Source of the DNA: UBA1858 sp963926275
GTDB taxonomy: Bacteria; Pseudomonadota; Gammaproteobacteria; UBA4575
DNA length: 9,161 nucleotides
Reading direction: 5' to 3'
Assembly: GCA_963926275.1 (NCBI GenBank)
Contig: CAWUWP010000051.1
Span: forward strand, 1-9,161
Shown: piece after piece, positions 1-7,195 of the stretch
Position numbering within the stretch: position 1 is the stretch's first letter
Layout of the letters: the number at the start of each line of letters is the position of its first letter
Program-made: the position numbers and the translations under genes
The notes under the pieces: generated by a model
Databases searched by the model: none
Told to the model about the DNA's origin: nothing
Seen by the model: the letters and a program-made list of their open reading frames with translations, nothing else

Positions 1-275
1 GTCATGATCACTTCAACCCCAGGTATTTTCAATTCAGGGTGTTTATCCACCGGCATACCGCGGCCATCATCAATAACTTCTAAGGAACCATCCTTAAATA
101 GACTGACTTCTATACTGGTCGCATGACCCGCAATAGCCTCATCCACACTATTATCTATAATTTCTTGTGCTAAGTGGTTTGGACGGGCAGTATCTGTGTA
201 CATTCCTGGGCGCTTACGCACCGGGTCTAGGCCGCTTAATACTTCAATAGCGGCAGCATCATACTGTTTAGACAT
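1..275 (-). CDS. parE: DNA topoisomerase IV subunit B, N-terminal part (cut by window edge)
   Basis: This is the ATPase subunit of topoisomerase IV, which with ParC decatenates daughter chromosomes in the cytoplasm. Only the first 91 codons are present; the gene continues beyond position 1. The visible part is the start of the GHKL (Bergerat-fold) ATPase domain. The N box carries E38, D41, N42 and D45 (QEIIDNSVDEA), and the G1 box is DDGRGMP with D69, R72 and G73. E38, N42, D69 and R72 are at the same numbers as in E. coli ParE, so the ATG at 273-275 is very likely the true start. The stretch RPGMYTDTARPNHLAQE is ParE-like rather than GyrB-like. No clear ribosome binding site precedes the ATG. 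The gene diverges from the helicase gene across a 98-bp gap. Identity is secure; the rest of the protein cannot be judged here. Confidence 0.95.
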   Translation of the reverse strand, partial: MSKQYDAAAIEVLSGLDPVRKRPGMYTDTARPNHLAQEIIDNSVDEAIAGHATSIEVSLFKDGSLEVIDDGRGMPVDKHPELKIPGVEVIM

Positions 276-373
276 AAGTTAAAATCAAAAGGAAATATTC
301 GTTAGAGCAATAGCGCTTAAAGAGAACGCATTCTATATGAAACCGGCACGCAGCAAAAACTTCTTATCAAATC
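276..373. promoter_or_regulatory. Divergent intergenic region between parE and the helicase gene
   Basis: This 98-bp gap must hold the start signals for both outward-facing genes unless transcription enters from outside. I see no convincing pair of -35 and -10 boxes on either strand. On the minus strand TATAGA (read from 338 down to 333) could serve as a -10 for parE, but the matching -35 is poor. Neither start codon has a recognisable Shine-Dalgarno sequence. In the helicase frame the nearest upstream stop is TGA at 338-340, and no other start codon lies between it and the ATG. Confidence 0.4.
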
Positions 374-3300
374 ATGGATAGCTTAGACACTTCTACCCAC
401 CCAAAGCACAATGCCAATGTCTTTGCATCAGCAGGATCAGGCAAGACATGGTTACTAATCACTCGAATCTGCCGGCTTTTACTGGCTGGCGCTGAACCTC
501 AGCATATCCTGGCGATTACTTTTACACGCAAAAGTGCTGTTGAAATGCGCGCTCGACTATTTGACAAGCTTGAGGCCTGGTCGGTAATGAGCGAACCAGA
601 ACTCATCGATGAATTATCCGCCATCAAAGAAACAACCCATCGCTCTACCCTCGAAAAAGCCAGGGGTTTATATGAAAGACTTTTATTTTCAGATCAAGCA
701 ATTCGCATCAGTACCTTTCATGCCTTTTGTGAAGAGATTATTCGTGCATTTCCACTAGAGAGTGAGTTACCCACCACATTCGAGCTCACTGAACATTCCC
801 ACATATACGCCAACCAAGCATGGCAACGTTTATTATCAGCTAGTGAGCAACCCGGTAAAACCAAATTACGCGAGGCGATGCATACCTTGTTTGATTTTTG
901 TTTCGGACTCAATGGCACCAAGACAGCATTACTTAGCTTTTTAAATGCACGTAGTGAATGGCGTGCATATACAAAACAAGCTAACGATGCCGCATCCTTT
1001 GCTCACCAAGAGCTGCTAAAAAAGGTAGGACAGGCACAAGACGATGGCTACCAGTCATGGCTTGAAAGCAGTGAGTTTTCAACTTCACTAAAACAGTACT
1101 ATCAAATTCTACGTTTAAGCCCAGCTAAGACATACCAAGACTGGGCAAATAAAATCGAGTCCATATTATTATTGGATCACTACACCGATTCTCATTTTTT
1201 CGCTTTGCGATCAGTGTTCTTAACTAATGACAATAAGCCACGCAAACTAACTGTAAGTAAAGCGTGGCAAAAATTAATTAGTTCGCAGCAATCTGAATTT
1301 CTCATCCAAACTCATCAACAGTTTGCTTCAAAAATTTTACTTTTGCTCGACAGTCGAGTTCACGCACATTTATTAGCCGCTAATCAGGCTTGGTTTTATG
1401 CTGGTAGAGAACTATTACAACAGTATCAGCACGTAAAGTTTGAACACGGTGTCATTGATTTTAACGATCTTGAATGGGAAACCTATCGATTACTTCAGCA
1501 ACAAGATCATGCATTGTGGGTGCAATATAAACTAGGCCAACGAATTCGTCATTTCCTCATCGATGAATTTCAAGACACCAACCCAATTCAATGGCACTTA
1601 CTGAAACCTCTCATTGAATCTTCACAGGACCAGCATCAGTCACAAACCAGCAGCTTGTTTTTAGTCGGTGATATCAAACAATCCATTTATCGATTCCGCG
1701 GCGCTAATCCAGAAATACAAACATTGGCATCCGACTGGTCACAACAACAACTAGCCAGCAAGCTATTAAGCAATGATCATTCTTGGCGTTCAACTCCAGC
1801 CATTATCGATTGCGTGAATCGACTATTCTCACACCCTTCTATTGCAGAGCAGTTTTGCTCTTTCCAGAACCATACTTGTCAGCATCAAGATCGTTGGGGG
1901 CTTGTTAAAATTCATCCCTTAATCGAAATTGAAGATAAAAAAGACCAGCAAGAATTTCGACATCCGCTAACAACGCCTCGAGAAAACAGTGAAGAAACTG
2001 CTCACTATCAAGAGGGAGTACTGATTGCGAAAGACATAATTCAACTAATTGAAAGCAATACGCCTATATATGATGGTGAACAAATACGCCCTGCAGATTT
2101 TAACGATATTTTAATCTTAACCCGTACTCGATCCCATTTAGATGAACTTAAAGCAGGATTAGTTAGCGCATCAATTCCTATACATGCTAACGACGCAACG
2201 CGTTTACTAGATTACCTTGAAATAACCGATATGCTGGCCCTACTAACGACACTAGTAGATCCCTATGACGACTTAGCTTTCACCCATACGCTATCTAGCC
2301 CTATTTTCAATATCAATGAGCACTACCTGATTGAACTTCAAAAGATATCTGCCAAAACATGGAAACAGAAATTAGAACTACTCGCTGCTGAAGCAGATGC
2401 AAACCATCCTTTACACATAGTTAAAACCAAACTACATGAATGGAAACAATTTGCTGATCGCATACCTGTCCATGACCTACTAAATTACATTTTCTCTAGC
2501 TGGAATATTCTTGATCGATATCGAGCCGCAATACCCAGTTCAGAATCTCAACACATATGTGGTCGACTCAGTCAATTCTTACAACAAAGTTTAGAGATAG
2601 AAAGTGGTCGCTACTCAAGTATTTCTAGATTTTTGCGCAGTATAATAGAAGCCAACCCAGAAGCCATATTTGTTAACGATAGCGAGAAAACAAATGCGGT
2701 TGAAATTATGACAGTTCATGGCTCTAAAGGACTTGAGTCACCTATTGTCTTTATCGCCGATAGCGGTCCAAGCAGCGAACCACCTGAGCAGTTTAGCGCT
2801 ATCACTCAGTGGCCGGCCGCATCAGAATTCCCTAACGTTTTCATGCTTGGCTGCAAAAAGAGCTCAATGAGCAATGCCGCACAACAACTTAAAGATAAAA
2901 CCAACCAGTCTAGCAATGAAGGTTTGAATTTGCTTTATGTGGCATTAACTCGTGCCAAACAAATACTTATTATGACCGGCGTGAATGCTAAAAGAAGCTC
3001 TGAGCAAGGATGGCATCACCAATGTAGAAACGCTTTAGATACTGAGAAGCAAAGCAATGAGATATGGTTACATGAACATCTATCCATGCCCGTAGCAAAC
3101 AAAATTAAAGTGCCAGCATTACCAGAGAATGCCGACTTAAATGATACTGCGAATCTGTTTGCGCCCATTCAAGACACCACACCTAACATCATCGTGTCTG
3201 ACCAGGTAAGCGCTGAAGCACTTGAGGGAACGTTAATTCACAAGCTTCTAGAAGTGCTAACTCAATCGCCAGACATTAACGACCAATCATTATTAAATAG

Positions 3301-3712
3301 AGTGAATTTAGAAACCAATGTGAACATCACTATAGAGCAGCTCAAACCGCTAAAGATTGAAGCAGTCAACTGCTTAACTAGCGCAACGCTAGAAGAGGTA
3401 TTTAAACAGTCAGAGAATCAACAGGTATTTCACGAAGTGTCTGTCGCATCCACTTCTAACAAAGATCAAATCAATGTGATCGATCAAATGATAGTTACCA
3501 ATGAGGGCGCATGGATAATAGATTTCAAAACCCAGGCAGATATTTCTCTAGCGAATGCACAGAATGAAGCGATTAAATTTACAACTCAATTAAAACGCTA
3601 TGCCGAGGCAGTACAACCTTTGTATCCATCATTACCAATTCGCTGCTCAGTCGTGTTTACAAAAATTGCCTTACTAGTTGATGTGCCAGTCAACAACACA
3701 TCAACCATTTAA
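374..3712 (+). CDS. AddA/RecB-like UvrD-family helicase with C-terminal nuclease domain
   Basis: Likely an ATP-dependent helicase-exonuclease that resects double-strand breaks for RecA, as AddA does with AddB. All superfamily 1A motifs are present in the 1112-residue product: Walker A ASAGSGKT (18-25), motif Ia ILAITFTRKSAVEMRAR (about 45-61), Walker B LIDEFQDT (395-402), motif III VGDIKQSIYRFRG (431-443), motif V VEIMTVHGSKGLE (776-788) and motif VI with arginine finger R860 (LLYVALTRAK). The C-terminal PD-(D/E)XK nuclease appears intact: H956 in EGTLIH, D1037 in NVIDQ, D1050 and K1052 in IIDFKT, and QLKRY at 1072-1076. The length fits AddA and RecB (roughly 1100-1250 residues). The wording of motif Ia matches the proteobacterial AddA-like group better than enteric RecB, so I leave the symbol empty. 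Only 17 residues precede Walker A, and no Shine-Dalgarno is visible, but ATG 374 is the only start after the in-frame stop at 338-340. No addB lies beside it. Confidence 0.9.
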   Translation: MDSLDTSTHPKHNANVFASAGSGKTWLLITRICRLLLAGAEPQHILAITFTRKSAVEMRARLFDKLEAWSVMSEPELIDELSAIKETTHRSTLEKARGLYERLLFSDQAIRISTFHAFCEEIIRAFPLESELPTTFELTEHSHIYANQAWQRLLSASEQPGKTKLREAMHTLFDFCFGLNGTKTALLSFLNARSEWRAYTKQANDAASFAHQELLKKVGQAQDDGYQSWLESSEFSTSLKQYYQILRLSPAKTYQDWANKIESILLLDHYTDSHFFALRSVFLTNDNKPRKLTVSKAWQKLISSQQSEFLIQTHQQFASKILLLLDSRVHAHLLAANQAWFYAGRELLQQYQHVKFEHGVIDFNDLEWETYRLLQQQDHALWVQYKLGQRIRHFLIDEFQDTNPIQWHLLKPLIESSQDQHQSQTSSLFLVGDIKQSIYRFRGANPEIQTLASDWSQQQLASKLLSNDHSWRSTPAIIDCVNRLFSHPSIAEQFCSFQNHTCQHQDRWGLVKIHPLIEIEDKKDQQEFRHPLTTPRENSEETAHYQEGVLIAKDIIQLIESNTPIYDGEQIRPADFNDILILTRTRSHLDELKAGLVSASIPIHANDATRLLDYLEITDMLALLTTLVDPYDDLAFTHTLSSPIFNINEHYLIELQKISAKTWKQKLELLAAEADANHPLHIVKTKLHEWKQFADRIPVHDLLNYIFSSWNILDRYRAAIPSSESQHICGRLSQFLQQSLEIESGRYSSISRFLRSIIEANPEAIFVNDSEKTNAVEIMTVHGSKGLESPIVFIADSGPSSEPPEQFSAITQWPAASEFPNVFMLGCKKSSMSNAAQQLKDKTNQSSNEGLNLLYVALTRAKQILIMTGVNAKRSSEQGWHHQCRNALDTEKQSNEIWLHEHLSMPVANKIKVPALPENADLNDTANLFAPIQDTTPNIIVSDQVSAEALEGTLIHKLLEVLTQSPDINDQSLLNRVNLETNVNITIEQLKPLKIEAVNCLTSATLEEVFKQSENQQVFHEVSVASTSNKDQINVIDQMIVTNEGAWIIDFKTQADISLANAQNEAIKFTTQLKRYAEAVQPLYPSLPIRCSVVFTKIALLVDVPVNNTSTI

Positions 3713-3718
3713 TACTAC

Positions 3719-4444
3719 TTACTTTTTAGAAAGCTCATCTAAACGTTGTACTAATTGCTTAGCCGGCAAATAGCCCGGCATCAATTGGCCATCCGCTGTC
3801 AAAGTTGCTGGTGTCCCTGTTACACCAATTTTCTGGCCCAAATCAAAATGAGCTGCGACAGGATTATCACAATTTCCCGCAGGCAACTCTGCACCGTTCT
3901 TAGCTTTTGTTAACGCATCCGCACGATCATCACTACACCAAACAGAAACAGCTTTAGAGTAACTAGGTGAAGTTATTCCATTGCGTGGAAACAATAGATA
4001 ATTAACCTTAATACCATAACTTGCATACTGATCCATTTCATTATGTAACTTTCGACAGTAGCTACAATCAATATCTGTGAATACAGTAATCGTGTGTTTA
4101 GGATTTTCCGCACCAAATGAAATAGTTTCTTGCTCTTTAACTTGCGTCATAAATTTCTGTCGCGCACGATTTGATGCCACTTCAGTAATATCACGCTTAT
4201 CATTATCAAGATCCATCACCACACCTTGAATGATATATCTCGCATCTTCAGTCACATAGATAACTTGTGTGCCATAGACAGCCTCATAAAGCCCATCAAC
4301 AGGAGACTTAGTAATACTATTTGGTGAATGAGCAGGGAAAGATTCGACTAGCTTTGCTTTTATCGCTTCTTCATTTGCTGAGTCGGCAAATGATGGAAAT
4401 GAAATTACAGTCATTAAAATTAGTACAGACAACCCTCTGAACAT
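3719..4444 (-). CDS. dsbC: Periplasmic disulfide isomerase DsbC
   Basis: DsbC reshuffles wrong disulfide bonds in periplasmic proteins, working as a V-shaped dimer kept reduced by DsbD. The 241-residue product starts with a signal peptide (hydrophobic core about 5-18, probable cleavage after SFA at residue 20). An N-terminal dimerisation domain follows (about 21-80), then a linker helix and a thioredoxin-fold domain. The active site is C127-S-Y-C130. T211-P212 in GVTGTPA is the expected cis-proline loop. C170 and C192 correspond to the second, structural disulfide of E. coli DsbC. The start is supported by AAGGAAAC on the minus strand about 5-7 nt upstream of the ATG. The gene lies downstream of xerD in the same direction, a common proteobacterial pairing, and converges on the helicase gene with 6 bp between stops. 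DsbG is the alternative, but CSYC next to xerD favours DsbC. Confidence 0.94.
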   Translation of the reverse strand: MFRGLSVLILMTVISFPSFADSANEEAIKAKLVESFPAHSPNSITKSPVDGLYEAVYGTQVIYVTEDARYIIQGVVMDLDNDKRDITEVASNRARQKFMTQVKEQETISFGAENPKHTITVFTDIDCSYCRKLHNEMDQYASYGIKVNYLLFPRNGITSPSYSKAVSVWCSDDRADALTKAKNGAELPAGNCDNPVAAHFDLGQKIGVTGTPATLTADGQLMPGYLPAKQLVQRLDELSKK

Positions 4445-4492
4445 GATGTTTCCTTGTATAAAATAGGTGAATTTAAATGTTAAATCTGCTGA

Positions 4493-4521
4493 ATTAAATA
4501 ATTAGACCGAGAAAACTACAA
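4493..4521 (-). promoter_or_regulatory. Possible weak promoter for dsbC
   Basis: On the minus strand TTGTAG (4521 to 4516) and TTTAAT (4498 to 4493) are separated by 17 nt. They lie in the 92-bp gap between the xerD stop and the dsbC start. The -10 box matches consensus at 5 of 6 positions, but the -35 at only 3. The gap is AT-rich, so such matches come easily. No terminator hairpin is visible after xerD, so dsbC could equally be read through from xerD. Confidence 0.25.
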
Positions 4522-4536
4522 AGTTATCCCAAAATA

Positions 4537-5460
4537 TTAACCGCGAGGATGATGTTCCCGATGTAACTCCTGTAATCGCGCCTGAGCGATATGAGTATAG
4601 ACTTGTGTTGTGGACAAATCGCTATGTCCCAACAACATTTGGACAACTCTTAAATCAGCACCATGATTTAACAAATGAGTCGCAAAGGCGTGCCTAAGCG
4701 TATGAGGACTCAAGTTTTTTTCTATCCCCACCACGCGTGCATGCCTTTTAATCACATGCCAGAATGCTTGCCGCGTCATCCCTAAACCGCGATTTGAAAC
4801 AAATAGCACACTGCAATCATGGGCTTCTTTTAACAAACCCGGCCTTGCATCAGAAAAGTACTTCTCCAGCCATTCACCGGCTTGCTCACCAAATGGCACC
4901 AAACGTTCCTTATTGCCTTTGCCGACAACTCTTAAAACGCCTGTTCGCAAATTAACTTGGTGAAGCTGCAGATTGATTAATTCTGAGACACGCAACCCAC
5001 ATGCATATAACACTTCCAACATAGTGCGGTCACGAATGCCTTGAGGTTTTAATATGTCGGGAGCAGCCAATAGTATTTCGACATCATCTTCTGATAATAC
5101 TTCTGGCAAATATCGTCCCAATTTTGGAAATTCTATTTTTTCTGTCGGGTCAGCAGAAACATTGCCCTGTCTTAATTGATCACGATAAAAACGACGAATA
5201 CTGGAAAGCAATCGCGCACCCGATCTAGGTTGCATGCCCTCAGTAACACGATGAGCTAAATAATCTAACAAGTGCTCATGCTTAACATCTGATATTGATA
5301 CCTGAAAATTCGACAACCAACGCAACAAATTCAGCAGATCAGTTCTATAGGCACTCAATGTATTATCACTGAGGCCATATTCCATCCAAATATTATCCAA
5401 AAACATTTCGACAGTATTATTGCCTTGATCCATCAAATGATTCGCCGCATTAATTGCCAT
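4537..5460 (-). CDS. xerD: Site-specific tyrosine recombinase XerD
   Basis: XerD acts with XerC at the chromosomal dif site, at the division septum under FtsK control, to resolve chromosome dimers. The 307-residue product has the N-terminal SAM-like core-binding domain (about 16-105) and the C-terminal catalytic domain (about 120-300). All catalytic residues are present: R157 (GLRVSE), K181 (GKGNKE), H253 and R256 (SPHTLRH), H279 (LLGHSD) and nucleophile Y288 (QVYTHI). Each is exactly 9 residues later than in E. coli XerD (R148, K172, H244, R247, H270, Y279), so the domain has no indels. The C-terminal HHPRG and SSARLLS-like region favour XerD over XerC. The 9-residue N-terminal extension means the true start may be the internal ATG at 5431-5433 (M10); neither start has a clear Shine-Dalgarno. 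dsbC lies downstream in the same direction. Confidence 0.95.
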   Translation of the reverse strand: MAINAANHLMDQGNNTVEMFLDNIWMEYGLSDNTLSAYRTDLLNLLRWLSNFQVSISDVKHEHLLDYLAHRVTEGMQPRSGARLLSSIRRFYRDQLRQGNVSADPTEKIEFPKLGRYLPEVLSEDDVEILLAAPDILKPQGIRDRTMLEVLYACGLRVSELINLQLHQVNLRTGVLRVVGKGNKERLVPFGEQAGEWLEKYFSDARPGLLKEAHDCSVLFVSNRGLGMTRQAFWHVIKRHARVVGIEKNLSPHTLRHAFATHLLNHGADLRVVQMLLGHSDLSTTQVYTHIAQARLQELHREHHPRG

Positions 5461-5714
5461 AAGAATTATTCAATCAACTTAGTAAGTGATGAAGAGCAAC
5501 TGCTCAATCTAACAGGAAGGGGTAACAGACAAAATATTTGGCTTGTTTTAATAAAATTAAAAACGCTGCATCGAATCATATACACTTTTAATTAGTAAAC
5601 CTGCTGTATAGTGTAAATGCTTTTTAAATAATTATCATCTTTTTGTTTATTTATCACTCATCCTGAAAAGTTGAACCCCATTAACAAACATAAACATCAA
5701 CCACTTCATCTAAT
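5461..5714. promoter_or_regulatory. Divergent intergenic region between xerD and the RDD gene
   Basis: This is the longest non-coding gap in the window (254 bp) and is strongly AT-rich in its middle. It must serve xerD leftward and the RDD gene rightward. A perfect small dyad GAGCA-AC-TGCTC lies at 5494-5505, about 34 nt upstream of the xerD ATG; it could be an operator half-site or chance. TATAGT at 5607-5612 is a fair plus-strand -10, but the sequence 15-18 nt upstream is a poor -35. I see no small gene, tRNA, riboswitch fold or rho-independent terminator here. Confidence 0.4.
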
Positions 5715-6149
5715 ATGAAAGACAATATTTCTAACACACCTGTGAGCTTGCTACGTAGAATAGCGATTATGTTTTACGATTCAATTCTACTTATTGCTTT
5801 ATTATTTTTTGCTTCATTACCCGTCACTGTGCCATTGGAAATGACAATGGAACATCCTTTCTATCCTCTATTTATACTTTACATACATCTCGTCGCATTT
5901 TTATTCTTTGGTTGGTGCTGGACTCGTGGTGGACAAACGCTAGGTTCAAAAACATGGAAGATAAAAGTGGTTGCAGACTCAGGAGGTAACGTGACCTGGA
6001 AGCATGCATTTATGCGCTATATTGGCTCACTGCTATGCTGGATCAGCCTAGGCATCGGTTTTTTATGGTGTTACACCAACAAGGAACGTCGTGCGTGGAA
6101 TGATATTATTTCTAAAACAAGATTGTGCAGCGTCAACGAGCAAACTTAA
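5715..6149 (+). CDS. RDD-family integral membrane protein
   Basis: This is a small inner-membrane protein of the RDD family, whose members are common beside lptG in proteobacteria but mostly lack a proven function; some members elsewhere have been linked to ion transport. The 144-residue product shows the family signature: paired arginines R14-R15 and D22 in the first helix, TRGGQTLGSKTWKIKVV (70-86) after the second helix, and RAWNDIISKT (126-135) at the end. Three membrane segments are visible at about 16-40, 48-68 and 103-122. The length is typical for a single-domain RDD protein. The ATG at 5715 has no recognisable Shine-Dalgarno; the leader is AT- and CA-rich. The gene ends 17 bp inside the converging lptG gene. 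A specific role in lipopolysaccharide export would be guesswork. Confidence 0.85.
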   Translation: MKDNISNTPVSLLRRIAIMFYDSILLIALLFFASLPVTVPLEMTMEHPFYPLFILYIHLVAFLFFGWCWTRGGQTLGSKTWKIKVVADSGGNVTWKHAFMRYIGSLLCWISLGIGFLWCYTNKERRAWNDIISKTRLCSVNEQT

Positions 6150-7191
6150 ATGCAAATATTGAACACGTTAAAATTATAATTACCGGCAAAAATGCTACCA
6201 CTAATGGTGAAAATTGATATACAACAACTCCATTAGCGATCACTTCAACAACAATATAGACCACTAGCGCAATCACAATACCAATTAATAAACGCTGTCC
6301 TGCGCCACCTAATTGTCGCGGCCTAAACACTAGAGGTAACGCTAGCAATAGCATCGCTAACCCTACAAATGGCATTGCCATTCTCTTAAACAACGCTACT
6401 TTATATTCACGCGCATCTAAATGATTGTCTTCCAAGTAATAGATATACTCATATAGACGTTGCATCGACATTTTTAATGGATCAGAAGTCACAGACTTTA
6501 GAAAGCTGCTTAGAAATAATTTTGGCACAGGTTGATTTTCAATATTTTCTGCAATGACTCCATTATCGTTAAATATCGAACTATGAAAATCATTTAAATT
6601 CCATAAATCCAGTTTACGAATGGCTGACTTTGCCTCACTGATAGATTCGATCTCGCCATTTTCATTGAAGCTATAAATCGCCAAATCATTCAATAAATCC
6701 TGGGATACCGCACGCCCAATCCTTATAAACCGATCATTATCTCGCACCCAATAACTTTCATCTGATGCTAACAAAATATTCTCTTGCTCGTTCTGATTCA
6801 TGGCTAACGAAATTTTGTCACTAATCGGCACATACACTTCAACCAAAACCGTTAACACTATGGTTATTAACATCCCTGCAACACAAGACATAACACCGAC
6901 TCTGAATCGGCTATAACCACTCGCACCAACCGCAACTAATTCAGAACTAGCAGCGAACTGACCCAAGCTAAACAAGGTCCCAATCAACATGCTACTTGGC
7001 AAGAATTCAAATAATTTATATGGAATATCTAACACCGTTAGCATTAACACATCCGAGAACTTATCCCCGCTATTCATTCTTCCTACTTGATAAAATAGAT
7101 CACCCAACCAATCTATCGCACAAATGATCAGTAGTGCGACCAAAACACCCATCAGGACAGAACGAGCCAAATATATATCTAATATCTTCAC
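6133..7191 (-). CDS. lptG: LPS export ABC transporter permease LptG
   Basis: LptG is one of two permeases of the inner-membrane LptB2FG transporter, which extracts lipopolysaccharide and passes it to LptC, LptA and the outer-membrane LptDE. The 352-residue product has the expected plan: three N-terminal membrane helices (about 11-33, 55-80 and 97-120), a periplasmic beta-jellyroll region (about 125-265) and three C-terminal helices (about 270-290, 299-320 and 328-349). The cytoplasmic coupling region between helices 2 and 3 is SELVAVGASGYS (83-94), equivalent to SELVVMQASGF in E. coli LptG. The start codon is GTG, fixed by the conserved N-terminal KILDIYLAR and by its position 1 nt after the lptF stop; the ATG overlapping the lptF stop is out of frame. 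Translation is probably coupled to lptF. The 3' end overlaps the opposing RDD gene. Confidence 0.94.
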   Translation of the reverse strand: MKILDIYLARSVLMGVLVALLIICAIDWLGDLFYQVGRMNSGDKFSDVLMLTVLDIPYKLFEFLPSSMLIGTLFSLGQFAASSELVAVGASGYSRFRVGVMSCVAGMLITIVLTVLVEVYVPISDKISLAMNQNEQENILLASDESYWVRDNDRFIRIGRAVSQDLLNDLAIYSFNENGEIESISEAKSAIRKLDLWNLNDFHSSIFNDNGVIAENIENQPVPKLFLSSFLKSVTSDPLKMSMQRLYEYIYYLEDNHLDAREYKVALFKRMAMPFVGLAMLLLALPLVFRPRQLGGAGQRLLIGIVIALVVYIVVEVIANGVVVYQFSPLVVAFLPVIIILTCSIFAFKFAR

Positions 7192-7195
7192 ATCA
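7188..7195 (-). promoter_or_regulatory. lptF/lptG translational coupling junction with ATG-TGA start-stop
   Basis: Read on the minus strand, the junction is TGATGTGA. The first TGA (7195-7193) ends lptF. An ATG (7193-7191) overlaps it but is followed at once by TGA (7190-7188), so it cannot begin lptG. The GTG at 7191-7189 is in frame with lptG and shares its first G with that ATG. No good Shine-Dalgarno precedes it, so reinitiation by ribosomes finishing lptF is the likely way lptG is started. Confidence 0.6.

Noticed and set aside
718..944. Short open frames on both strands inside the helicase gene
   Set aside because: They lie wholly within a strongly supported coding region, encode no recognisable motif and have no start signals of their own.
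3762..3780. GCCGG / CCGGC inverted repeat near the end of dsbC as a possible terminator
   Set aside because: The stem is only 5 bp, no T-run follows, and it lies in coding sequence that encodes conserved DsbC C-terminal residues.
4764..4955. 63-codon plus-strand open frame opposite xerD
   Set aside because: It is antisense to the conserved catalytic domain of XerD, has no family resemblance and no ribosome binding site.
4537..5460. The tyrosine recombinase as a phage or integron integrase marking a mobile element
   Set aside because: The fixed-offset match of all six catalytic residues to XerD, the XerD-type C-terminus and the dsbC neighbour identify a housekeeping recombinase; no attachment-site repeats or cargo genes are seen.
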